Assembly: GCF_900111735.1 (NCBI RefSeq)
Contig: NZ_FOHW01000004.1
Span: forward strand, 1-64,000
Length of the DNA: 64,000 nucleotides
Direction: 5' to 3'
Origin: Pseudomonas graminis
Lineage (GTDB): Bacteria > Pseudomonadota > Gammaproteobacteria > Pseudomonadales > Pseudomonadaceae
A program made the position numbers and the translations under genes. The notes under the pieces were generated by a model that saw nothing but the letters and a program-made list of their open reading frames with translations, was not told the DNA's origin and did not search any database. This document shows positions 8,544-16,858 of this stretch, in pieces. Within the stretch, counting starts at the first letter, position 1; each line of letters opens with the position of its first letter.

Positions 8544-10172
8544 TTAAATCTGAAACTGCCTGGTCAACCGGTTCAGCCCGGAAGCGAGTTTTGTCAGCTC
8601 CGCGGTGGCAAGCGCTGTCTGGCTGGCACCTACGGAGGTTTCGCTGGAAAGATCGCGAATGCTCACCAGATTTCGGTCCACTTCACGGGCCACCTGTGCC
8701 TGTTCTTCCGATGCCGTGGCAATCATGAGATTGCGCTCGTTGATCTGGTTCAACGATGCGGTGATGGCCGCCAGTACCGCACCTGCCCCACTGGCCATTT
8801 CGAGAGTTTTATTGGCCTGGACACTGGTCTGGTTCATCGAGGACACCGCACCGCTGGTACCTGTCTGGATCGAGCCCACCATCTTCTCGATTTCCTGGGT
8901 GGATTGCTGAGTGCGGTGGGCCAGGGCTCTGACCTCATCCGCCACGACCGCGAAGCCGCGACCGGCCTCCCCGGCCCGGGCCGCTTCTATTGCCGCGTTG
9001 AGGGCGAGCAGGTTGGTTTGCTCGGCAATCGCCCGAATCACGTCCAGGACCTTGCTGATGTCGGTCGCCATGACGGCCAGGGATCTCACTTCGGCGGAGC
9101 TGGACTGGACATTGGCCACCATCAAATTGATCGCCGTCACGGTCTCTTCAACCTGGGTGCGCCCGGCGTTCGCCGCAGAGCTCGACTGCGCGGTCAATTC
9201 GGAAGTAGAAGTCGCATTGCTCGCCACCTCCTCTACCGCGGCGCTCATTTCGGTCACCGCCGTGGCCGCCATTTCAATTTCGCGGCTCTGGCGCTGGATG
9301 GTCTTCGACGCTCCCTCGGTGACGGCATGCATTTCTTCACAGGTCGCCGCCAACTGCGTGGACGAATCACCAATCAACGTCAGCGCCTGGCGCAGGTTGC
9401 CCTGCATGACCGCCAATGCTTTGATCAACCGGGCCGCCTCGTCGGTACCTTCGGACTTGATGTCCTTGCTTAAATCGTTTGCCGCGATACGTTCGGCGAT
9501 TTCCAGCGACTCGCCAATGGGCCGGGTAAGACTGCGGGTGTACATCAGCGCGAGCAGCACCGAAGCCGCCACCGCGACCGCGATGAAGAGGCCCACAATC
9601 AACAGGGTTTGCTGATAAGCCGCGTCAGCGTCAGCGCCGGCTTTCTTGGCTTTGCCATCGTTGACCTCGATCAGACTGGCAATCGATTTTTCCACCGCCG
9701 TGGCGGCGTCTTTCATCTGGTTATTGGAGAGGGCCACCGCGGTTTCAAGCTGCCCGGACGCAATCGCTGTCAGGTAAAGATCCTGGGCAGCGGTATAGCC
9801 ACGTTGCGCTTCGACAAACATCTGATACGCCTCTCGGCCCTTGGGGGTGACGATCAGCGCGCCCAGGGCTTGCAGGTAGTTACCGATCAACTGCCGGGAC
9901 TGCTGGATGTCGCTGAGGGCTTTGGTTTTGCGGTCCTGAGGTTCGACGGGGTTGCGCAGACGAGCGTTGTTACCCCTGATGCTCACAAACTCGCGATCCA
10001 GTTGACCGAGCAATTTGACGCTGGGCAGGACATTGGTCTCGACGAACTTCTCTGCTGAATTGAGCAGGTCGGCCTGGCGCAGAGCAAGTAATCCAATTGC
10101 AATGATCATCATGCAAAAGAAACCGAAGCACAGTATCGAGCGTGAGGCGAGGTTCAATTTTCTGAGGATCAT
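8544..10172 (-). CDS. methyl-accepting chemotaxis protein
   Basis: An inner-membrane chemoreceptor of 542 residues that controls CheA via CheW. TM1 is at about 11-31, a four-helix-bundle periplasmic sensor domain at about 35-185, TM2 at about 187-210, HAMP at about 212-264, and the cytoplasmic coiled coil holds the invariant hairpin tip [19 protein letters not shown]. There is no C-terminal CheR-tethering pentapeptide; it ends RLTRQFQI. It stands alone with no chemotaxis genes adjacent. The ligand is unknown. Confidence 0.95.
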   Translation of the reverse strand: MILRKLNLASRSILCFGFFCMMIIAIGLLALRQADLLNSAEKFVETNVLPSVKLLGQLDREFVSIRGNNARLRNPVEPQDRKTKALSDIQQSRQLIGNYLQALGALIVTPKGREAYQMFVEAQRGYTAAQDLYLTAIASGQLETAVALSNNQMKDAATAVEKSIASLIEVNDGKAKKAGADADAAYQQTLLIVGLFIAVAVAASVLLALMYTRSLTRPIGESLEIAERIAANDLSKDIKSEGTDEAARLIKALAVMQGNLRQALTLIGDSSTQLAATCEEMHAVTEGASKTIQRQSREIEMAATAVTEMSAAVEEVASNATSTSELTAQSSSAANAGRTQVEETVTAINLMVANVQSSSAEVRSLAVMATDISKVLDVIRAIAEQTNLLALNAAIEAARAGEAGRGFAVVADEVRALAHRTQQSTQEIEKMVGSIQTGTSGAVSSMNQTSVQANKTLEMASGAGAVLAAITASLNQINERNLMIATASEEQAQVAREVDRNLVSIRDLSSETSVGASQTALATAELTKLASGLNRLTRQFQI

Positions 10173-10470
10173 GGGGAAAATAGTCCGGAGGTATGTAAAC
10201 CGATATCGATTTGATTTCGGGATACTTGAGCGCCAGGGGCCTCCAGCCCGGCTTATCGGACGAAACGCAGGTTAAGCCACTCGTCTGGGTAGATTTGCGC
10301 GAGTGAACTGACCTTTTGACACCTGCAAAGGGCGACGGCTCGCCGGGTTAACTGACGTTGTGCGTTCGGCCTTCACTACTGCGCCGAGTCTTCGTCAGAC
10401 CGTTGCCCTTGCGGGTCAACAGGGCACAGCGCATGATGCGCAATTATTTATTTCTTAACGCAGAGTATCG
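10173..10470. other. intergenic region, nothing firm seen
   Basis: About 300 bp between the divergent chemoreceptor and GAF-kinase genes. It should carry both promoters. I see no repeat, RNA or strong promoter match. Confidence 0.4.
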
Positions 10471-11790
10471 ATGGCCCACCATCCCGCCCCCTTTCCTTTC
10501 AACGAGGAAGAGCGTGTCCTCTCGCTCGAACACCTGGACGTGCTGGACAGTGCCGACGAGCAGGCATTCGACGACATCGTCCTGCTGGCCACCACCCTGT
10601 GCGACGCGCCCATTGCGCTGGTGTCGCTGGTCGATCGGGAGCGCCAGTGGTTCAAAGCCTGCATCGGCCTCGGGGTGCAGGAAACCCACAGGGACCTGGC
10701 CTTCTGCGGCCATGCGATTCTTGACCCCGCCGAGGTACTGGTGGTCGAAGACGCCACCCTCGACCCTCGATTTGCTTCCAGCCCGCTGGTGCTCGGTCCA
10801 CCCTTCATTCGTTTCTATGCCGGTGCGCCCATTGTCACGGACAGCGGCGTCGCATTGGGCACCGTCTGCGTGATCGATACCCAGTCCCGGCAACTGAGCG
10901 AACGCCACGCCCTTGCCTTGCAGGCGCTGGCCCGGCAGGCGGCTGCCTTGCTCGAAGCCCGGTGGCTTGGCACGCAACGCGCAAAGCAACTGACCCAACT
11001 TCAGGACCAATTCAGGCAAGCCGAGCAAAGCCAGAACGAAGTCACCCCGCTGCTGGATAACTCGAGGGGCATTTCATCACTGGGAATGCTGACGGCGAGC
11101 ATCGCCCACGACTTCAATAATTTGCTGCAAAGCGTCAGCGCTGCGTTTCAGCTGATCCGCCTGCGCTCCCGACGGCCAGTGGACGTCGAGCGTTTCACCG
11201 AAACCGGGCTGCAGGCCGTTGAGCAAGGTCGGCAACTGATTGGCTATTTGATGTCGAGCGTGCGCGGTGACGGGCCTGAACTGATCTGCATCGATGTGAC
11301 CGCTCGCCTTCACGGTGCCCAGTCGCTGATGCGTCACTCGATGAGCGAAACCATCGACCTCACGTTCGATTTCGCCGAATGGGGCTGGGGCGTGCTCTGC
11401 ATGGAAGCCCAACTTCACGCGGTGGTGATGAACCTCCTCGCCAACGCGCGCGATGCCCTGAACGGCACCGGTCAGGTGCATGTATCCACGCGCTGGGTGC
11501 ATGTAGAGGATGATTTATCGCTGCATCAGGGCGACTACCTGGTTGTCAGCGTACGAGATAACGGTCCCGGCATGGCACCTGAAATAGCAGGCCGCGTGTT
11601 TGAGCCTCTGTTCACGACCAAGGCCACCGGCCAGGGCACGGGGCTGGGATTGGCTCAGGCAAAGGATTTCGCGGTCAAGTCTGGCGGAGATGCGCGCATT
11701 GACACAGCCCCCGGTGCCGGAACGACGGTGAGCCTGTACTTGAGGATTCTGGGCTGTATCGCAACGTCGGACGCGGTTCAAGCCGTGTGA
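10471..11790 (+). CDS. GAF-domain sensor histidine kinase
   Basis: A soluble 439-residue kinase. Residues about 20-165 form a GAF domain of the type that starts RVLSLEHLDVLDS and contains FCGHAIL. The phospho-acceptor helix has ASIAHDFNNLLQ, the histidine motif of HWE/hybrid-like kinases, and the ATPase domain shows N-box NLLANARDAL, G1 DNGPGM and G2 [12 protein letters not shown]. No membrane segments and no receiver are present. There is no partner regulator next to it; the mntP riboswitch starts shortly after its stop. Confidence 0.92.
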   Translation: MAHHPAPFPFNEEERVLSLEHLDVLDSADEQAFDDIVLLATTLCDAPIALVSLVDRERQWFKACIGLGVQETHRDLAFCGHAILDPAEVLVVEDATLDPRFASSPLVLGPPFIRFYAGAPIVTDSGVALGTVCVIDTQSRQLSERHALALQALARQAAALLEARWLGTQRAKQLTQLQDQFRQAEQSQNEVTPLLDNSRGISSLGMLTASIAHDFNNLLQSVSAAFQLIRLRSRRPVDVERFTETGLQAVEQGRQLIGYLMSSVRGDGPELICIDVTARLHGAQSLMRHSMSETIDLTFDFAEWGWGVLCMEAQLHAVVMNLLANARDALNGTGQVHVSTRWVHVEDDLSLHQGDYLVVSVRDNGPGMAPEIAGRVFEPLFTTKATGQGTGLGLAQAKDFAVKSGGDARIDTAPGAGTTVSLYLRILGCIATSDAVQAV

Positions 11791-11842
11791 TGACTCGCTG
11801 AACTGAACGTCAAGCGTCGACATTTCTTTCACATTCACGCGG

Positions 11843-11848
11843 TATAGT
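11843..11848 (+). promoter_or_regulatory. candidate -10 box for the mntP leader
   Basis: TATAGT lies about 7 bp before where the riboswitch must begin, which fits a transcription start near 11855. A weak -35-like TCGACA sits 20 bp upstream, a longer spacer than ideal. Confidence 0.4.
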
Positions 11849-11854
11849 GGCGGC

Positions 11855-11985
11855 CCTTGTTGGGGAGTAGCCTGCTCTGGACTCATTGTCACAGAGCGTT
11901 CGTGTCAACATTCTCGGCGGCCTGCCGTGGCACGAACACCTTCGGGTTGGCGAGACCAACGATGCATCCATGCCTAAAGTCGGGC
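11855..11985 (+). promoter_or_regulatory. yybP-ykoY manganese riboswitch
   Basis: The leader of the mntP gene has the diagnostic blocks of this Mn2+-sensing riboswitch: TTGGGGAGTAGCCTGCTCT at 11860-11878 and GGTTGGCGAGACCAAC at about 11945-11960. In this family Mn2+ binding joins two loops and raises expression of Mn efflux genes. E. coli mntP is controlled by the same RNA class, which agrees with the gene found here. The exact 3' edge and the expression platform are estimated. Confidence 0.87.
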
Positions 11986-12028
11986 GTGTGGTTGCGTCGT
12001 TGACTCATTGCCCGACTGGAACATAACC

Positions 12029-12595
12029 GTGAACCCGATTTCCCTGATTCTTCTCGCTTTGGCCATGTCCACGGACGCTTTCGCAGCGGCTATCGGTAAA
12101 GGCGCGAGCCTTCACAAGCCTCGTTTTGTAGAAGCCCTGCGCACCGGCATCATCTTCGGCGTGATTGAAGGCATTACGCCCCTGATCGGCTGGCTCATCG
12201 GCCAGGCCGCGACGTCCTACGTCGAGAACTGGGATCACTGGATTGCCTTCACTCTTCTGCTGATACTCGGCGTGCACATGATCTACAACGGCCTCAAGCA
12301 CGAAGAGGCCGAAGAAGAAAAGCCCAACCAGCACTCCTTCCTGATACTGGCCGTGACGGCCTTCGCCACCAGCATTGATGCACTGGCAGTGGGCGTCGGC
12401 CTGGCCTTCGTCAACGTCAATATCCTGATCGCTGCCGCCGCCATCGGTGTCGCTACGACGGTCATGGTCACCATCGGCGTGATGCTGGGCCGCGTACTGG
12501 GGACTGTGGTGGGCAAACGCGCTGAAATCATCGGCGGCATTGTGCTGATGCTGGTCGGCGCGACGATCCTGTACGAGCATTTGTCGGCGACGTAA
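12029..12595 (+). CDS. mntP: manganese efflux pump MntP
   Basis: An inner-membrane Mn2+ exporter of 188 residues, the length of the E. coli protein. It is two similar halves, each with the family motif: [12 protein letters not shown] near residue 15 and [12 protein letters not shown] near 115, with six predicted helices. I place the start at GTG 12029 (protein begins [13 protein letters not shown]); an ATG 21 bp upstream is less likely. It is expected to be switched on by the upstream manganese riboswitch and to protect the cell against excess Mn. Confidence 0.95.
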   Translation: MNPISLILLALAMSTDAFAAAIGKGASLHKPRFVEALRTGIIFGVIEGITPLIGWLIGQAATSYVENWDHWIAFTLLLILGVHMIYNGLKHEEAEEEKPNQHSFLILAVTAFATSIDALAVGVGLAFVNVNILIAAAAIGVATTVMVTIGVMLGRVLGTVVGKRAEIIGGIVLMLVGATILYEHLSAT

Positions 12596-12815
12596 TGCGG
12601 GGGGCAGTTGTGCCATCCCGTCACTGGAGGCCGCGCAAAGGTTTGTCCCTAGTGAAGAAAAATTCGGCAAAACTGCCCAAACTCAAGATTTTTTGGATGG
12701 ACTGAAAGAAAATTGCGCGGCCATGGCCGCAATCAAGGAATTTCGCGATGACGTCTAGTGCACACTTCAGACGGCAGGGGTCGTCGCGATTATCAGTGTT
12801 TGCAGGAGCACCGCC

Positions 12816-13277
12816 ATGAACCCCCAGATCCGCAAGGCAACAGATCAGGACGCCGCCGCAATCAGCGGCGTCATCGTGGCTGCCCTGCGCGAGTCCAATC
12901 GCCAGGACTATTCAGCCGCCGTGATTGCGCAGGTGGAGCAGAGTTTTTCCCCGTCGGCGATCCTGTGTTTGCTGGCGCGGCGGCAGGTGTATGTGGCGAC
13001 CCTCGGTGAAGAGATCATGGCCACGGCGAGCCTCGACCAAGCCACCATCCGCAGCGTATTCGTCGCGCCGACATACCAGGGCCAAGGCGCCGGGCGCGCC
13101 TTGATGGCGGCCGTTGAATCAGCCGCCACCTCCCACGGCGTCAGTCGGTTGCGCGTGCCCTCTTCCATCACGGCCGAGGGCTTTTACCGGTCACTGGGCT
13201 ACTCGACCGTTCGGGATGAATACCACGGCGAGGAACGGACGATCATCATGGAGAAGTCGCTGACGTCTCCGGCCTAG
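12816..13277 (+). CDS. GNAT family N-acetyltransferase
   Basis: A 153-residue GCN5-related acetyltransferase. The acetyl-CoA pyrophosphate loop is VAPTYQGQGAGRALM at about 89-103, and FYRSLGYS follows in the usual place. ATG at 12816 has AGGAG 8 bp upstream. Its stop codon (13275-13277) abuts the stop of the convergent gene with no gap. The acyl acceptor cannot be predicted. Confidence 0.9.
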   Translation: MNPQIRKATDQDAAAISGVIVAALRESNRQDYSAAVIAQVEQSFSPSAILCLLARRQVYVATLGEEIMATASLDQATIRSVFVAPTYQGQGAGRALMAAVESAATSHGVSRLRVPSSITAEGFYRSLGYSTVRDEYHGEERTIIMEKSLTSPA

Positions 13278-14519
13278 TCACCGACGCCACACCCGCCCTT
13301 CTGCGCTGACGACCCAGGGCGAGCGCTCCGCAACAATCTGCACACCGCCGACCCACCGCTCTGCTGGCTCAAGATCGAGCCAGTTCACTTCTCCGCGCAG
13401 TACGCGCTCACCCAGCGCGGTCAGTCCGACCAACCGTTTGGGCCATTCACTCCCCGCTTGTTCGTGCAGCAGCGGTTGCGGTGCATCGATGAGAGCCCTG
13501 AGCAGTGCGTTGAACATCATGTCGCCCAGATACGGCAGCGGCTCATAGGTCATCATCAAATGACCGAAGACCTTGCCGGCGGGCATCTCGCCTTTCTCCG
13601 CGAGAATGCGCAGCGTCAGTCGCTGGGTCAGGCCCAGGCCATCTTCTGCGCCGGGCAGTTCTTGCAGTTGCCTGGCCAGCGCGGGACCGAGCAACGGCAG
13701 CGCCGAGTGGTGGTGTGTGGCGAGCTCGGCCCAGCGAGTGGGATCCGCTGCGGTGTAGGCGGCCCATACGTGCCGGGCCAGTGCCAGGGCGTCTTCACCG
13801 ATGGCGCGCCGCTGGGGCCAGAGCCAGGCGAGCAGGTCCGGGTCCAGTTGGCCGATGCCGATGAATCGCTCGACGCCGGGCACGCGGTTGATCTCGATCA
13901 GCTCCAGCCTGCGCGGGACGCAGGGCAAACTCGCCAGCAACCGAACCAGAAACAGCTGATCGTACGCATCGGCCTCGCACCACAGCACCAGTTCACTGTT
14001 AGCGTTCAGACGGGCCAACGCCTCACGCTGAATCGCCTGACGCTGCTGAATATCTCGAGCTGACAGCCCAAACGCCTGCTGGGCAAAGACTGCCCTCACC
14101 GCCCAGTAGTCGTCGTCAGGCAACGCCGGCACCGGGCCCATGACCATGGGGTCGTCGAACATCTGGAACGCACCCGCGAAACCAGCAACGCGCAGGCTGC
14201 GCTCGATGTCATTGCCGCAGCGCCAGTGCTGAACCTGTGCTTCACCCGTCGCCGCGAAATCCGGATGACGGGCGGCAAATGCAACGGCATCGGCATGGGC
14301 GATCAATTTGGGCCAACTGGCGAATCCCGCTTCGCGGGCCACCAGCCATTGGGTGTCGGCGAGCCGGTAATCGGGGCCCGGCAGGCCCATCGCGCGCAGT
14401 TGCGCCCGGACGTCATCCGCTTGGCTGTTTTTCAGGGCTTTGAGAAGACGTTTTGCGTGCTTGCGCAGCGCAGGTAGATCGAGCAGACCGTGTTGACGGG
14501 ACGCATTCGTGGCAGGCAT
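13278..14519 (-). CDS. DUF1835 domain-containing protein
   Basis: A 413-residue protein of unknown function. The N-terminal 75 or so residues contain the WLVAREAGFASWPKL motif common at the start of this group. The middle carries the DUF1835-type block LVLWCEADAYDQLFLVRLLA followed by an IGQLDPDLL segment. There is no signal peptide or membrane segment. ATG at 14519 has AAGGAG at a good distance. It is monocistronic and tail-to-tail with the GNAT gene. The function is not known to me. Confidence 0.82.
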   Translation of the reverse strand: MPATNASRQHGLLDLPALRKHAKRLLKALKNSQADDVRAQLRAMGLPGPDYRLADTQWLVAREAGFASWPKLIAHADAVAFAARHPDFAATGEAQVQHWRCGNDIERSLRVAGFAGAFQMFDDPMVMGPVPALPDDDYWAVRAVFAQQAFGLSARDIQQRQAIQREALARLNANSELVLWCEADAYDQLFLVRLLASLPCVPRRLELIEINRVPGVERFIGIGQLDPDLLAWLWPQRRAIGEDALALARHVWAAYTAADPTRWAELATHHHSALPLLGPALARQLQELPGAEDGLGLTQRLTLRILAEKGEMPAGKVFGHLMMTYEPLPYLGDMMFNALLRALIDAPQPLLHEQAGSEWPKRLVGLTALGERVLRGEVNWLDLEPAERWVGGVQIVAERSPWVVSAEGRVWRR

Positions 14520-14794
14520 GCCAACTCCTTACAGGGCTCGGTCCGCCGACAAGCCGGGAGCTGGAATGAGTGAGTGTGCAACGCTTGCCTTGGGAAACCC
14601 CTTCGCGCGGACCGCAGGCGCAGCAGACGCCCGGATAGCGACTTTAGCGGGAAGGTCGGCAGGATGCAAAGGTGGGTGCGGGAATGGTGCTGGAATTACA
14701 TGGGATCACGCCGTGAGCATTACCTCACGGCGCGTGCGTCCCTCCGGCCACTCCCGTGTTGGCGCGCAGGGGCAAGGACGGGCCTGCAGTTACG
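14520..14794. other. intergenic region, nothing firm seen
   Basis: This 275-bp stretch lies between the DUF1835 start and the epimerase stop. It should hold the DUF1835 promoter and the end of the epimerase transcript. A short dyad, CTCACGG near 14723, is the only structure I noticed. Confidence 0.35.
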
Positions 14795-16546
14795 TTAAAC
14801 GAGCGCAGTCTCCGGATGATCCTGAGCCACGCCTACCAGCTCCACCGAAACGGCATCCGCTGCGGCGGATGAGCTGGCCAGCGACGTCGGGGCGTCGGCG
14901 AATACCATGGATTTTGAAGGGAGAGCGGCGTTGAAATCCCCGTCCAGAACCAGCTCGAAGCGATGCCCTTGCACGTCGGCGTCCAGGTCTTTCAGGTAGA
15001 CCCGGGTGTGCTCGGCGTTGGTGGTGAACTTCAAGGTGCCGTCATGGCCGTCGCCAAATCCGGTAAAGCCGAGGCCCGAGACGTCGAGGGTGTCGTGAGC
15101 GGCATCGAAGTCGCCTATGCGGTCTGCATGGCTGGCGGTCGCCGTCCGGTAGCTGTCGGACACCGAGGTAAACAGAAACAGATCCGAGCCCGCGCCGCCA
15201 AACAGCACGTCGGCATCGGCGCCGCCGATCAGGGTGTCGTTGCCGCTGCCGCCCAGCAATCGGTCATGGCCGGCGCCTCCCCAGATCAAGTCCGCGCCGG
15301 ATCCGCCGTTGAGGGTGTCTGCCCCATCCTTGCCATTGATCGAGTCGGCCTTGGCCGTTCCGACGATGGCATCGCTGCCATTGCCGCCGTCGATGGCATT
15401 CAGCAGGGGGTTTGTCCCGACGTGGTCGCCCGCGCCTTGCAGTGATACGGCGTCCTGCTGCAGATGAGCGAAGGTGTTGCCATACACCGAGGTGCTGCCT
15501 GACTGTCCACCCTCCTCTGCCACGCCGAAGGTGCTTTTGTCACCGCCAGTGATGAGGTTGTCGGCGAAGGTGTTGTGGTCAGACGGATGAAGTTTCCCGG
15601 AGACGCCGCCGCGGTCGTCGAACGGCTGGATCAGCACTTCCGCGATGCCGGCTTTCTGCGCGTTTTCATGGATCAGATTGCCGCGAACCTCAACGTCCGT
15701 GCTGCCGTAGACACGCACGCCGGACGTGCCGTTGTGGTGAATGTCCACGCCGCTGATATCAACGCCATTGGACAGTTTCACCAACACGCCTTCAGCGGCG
15801 TTGCCGTATACCTCGCCACCTTCGATGGAGATGTGGTACGGCGAGGGAATGTTTTCGCTGCCGCGCTGGACGACGATGCCACCGCCGCCATTGTCGTGGG
15901 AGACGTTGTTCAGCAGCGCCAGATCGTGGGTGGTCGTGACGATGTTGAAACCGTGACGGTCATTGTCGTAAGCCAGGTTATTGCGAAACGTGCTGTCGAT
16001 CAGGTAGTCGGCAACGAACCCGTCCAGCCCGTTGCCGTGGGACACGCTGTTTTCAATGAGCATGTTCGCCGTGCGTTCGTGGGGGTCGAAGCCGTAGCCC
16101 GAACAGTCGCGGATCTCGACGCCGGACAGCGTGACGTTCGAGTCCTGGCCCGGCTGGCCTGGCAGAAAGCCGTTGTACCAGCCATCCACCTTGCCGCTGG
16201 TGCCATCGCGGTTGCCGTCGAGGGTGAGGTTGCTGACGCCGAAATCGTGGGTCGCTTCGCCGCTCGCCGAGCGGATGATGCCGGTGACCGCCTGGTCGGT
16301 GCCATCGGCCAGCTTGAGCACCGTGTTGCCCATGCCCTCGCCTTTGATGAACACGTTGCTTTTGAGCATCAGGGCGCCGTCGGCAGGCTTTGCGCCTGGG
16401 GTCAGGCTCCAGGTGCCGGCAGGAATATAAACATCACCGCCGCCGGCTTTTGCCGCAGCATCGATGGCGGCTTGAATGGCCGCGGTGTCGGACGTATGCC
16501 CATCACCGACTGCGCCAAAATCCCGGACATTGAATTGCAGTGTCAT
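14795..16546 (-). CDS. psmE: extracellular Ca2+-dependent mannuronan C-5 epimerase (PsmE/AlgE type)
   Basis: A secreted enzyme of 583 residues that converts beta-D-mannuronate to alpha-L-guluronate in alginate polymer. The A-module (residues 1 to about 385) is a right-handed beta-helix starting FNVRDFGAVGDG, with the catalytic block YGFDPHE at 151-157 and D180 in LDGFVADY. These match Tyr149, Asp152, His154 and Asp178 of Azotobacter AlgE4 with a shift of two. One R-module with RTX nonapeptides follows (about 410-560). It has no signal peptide, which fits type I secretion; the transporter is not in the window. I use ATG 16546, preceded by CGGAG; the open frame extends 222 bp upstream but that part looks non-coding. 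P. syringae PsmE is the nearest characterised relative I know. Confidence 0.92.
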   Translation of the reverse strand: MTLQFNVRDFGAVGDGHTSDTAAIQAAIDAAAKAGGGDVYIPAGTWSLTPGAKPADGALMLKSNVFIKGEGMGNTVLKLADGTDQAVTGIIRSASGEATHDFGVSNLTLDGNRDGTSGKVDGWYNGFLPGQPGQDSNVTLSGVEIRDCSGYGFDPHERTANMLIENSVSHGNGLDGFVADYLIDSTFRNNLAYDNDRHGFNIVTTTHDLALLNNVSHDNGGGGIVVQRGSENIPSPYHISIEGGEVYGNAAEGVLVKLSNGVDISGVDIHHNGTSGVRVYGSTDVEVRGNLIHENAQKAGIAEVLIQPFDDRGGVSGKLHPSDHNTFADNLITGGDKSTFGVAEEGGQSGSTSVYGNTFAHLQQDAVSLQGAGDHVGTNPLLNAIDGGNGSDAIVGTAKADSINGKDGADTLNGGSGADLIWGGAGHDRLLGGSGNDTLIGGADADVLFGGAGSDLFLFTSVSDSYRTATASHADRIGDFDAAHDTLDVSGLGFTGFGDGHDGTLKFTTNAEHTRVYLKDLDADVQGHRFELVLDGDFNAALPSKSMVFADAPTSLASSSAAADAVSVELVGVAQDHPETALV

Positions 16547-16690
16547 AACGTGCTCCGTTTTGAATGAAGAGACGGGGGGCAGTATGGGCATGCTGTGTGA
16601 AAGGTGGGCCATCAGACGGGATGGGTGACGAGCGGTGGGGGAATCAATCCGCGGGCAATCGCAGAGTGGGATGGCTTGCGCCTGCCAATG

Positions 16691-16821
16691 TAGGAGCGTG
16701 GCTTGTCCCGCGATCGGCTGCGGAGCAGTCGTGAACCTGACGATCGCGTTTGGACTGACACTACGCAATCGCCCGATTGACTGCCGCTGCGCGCCAGATC
16801 GCGGGACAAGCCACGCTCCTA
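16691..16821. repeat. REPIN of a second family
   Basis: A perfect 25-bp inverted repeat (arms 16691-16715 and 16797-16821, containing TAGGAGCGTGGCTTGTCCCG) encloses 81 bp. It is unrelated in sequence to the REP family found elsewhere in the window. It sits in the 312-bp gap between the epimerase promoter side and the protease stop. Confidence 0.9.
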
Positions 16822-16858
16822 CAGGTGGTTTTCAGTCACGCCACTCACCCTTGCTTTA

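Noticed and set aside
12596..12815. Possible small RNA between mntP and the GNAT gene
   Set aside because: The region is AT-richer, but I found neither a promoter-terminator pair nor a convincing hairpin with a U-tract.
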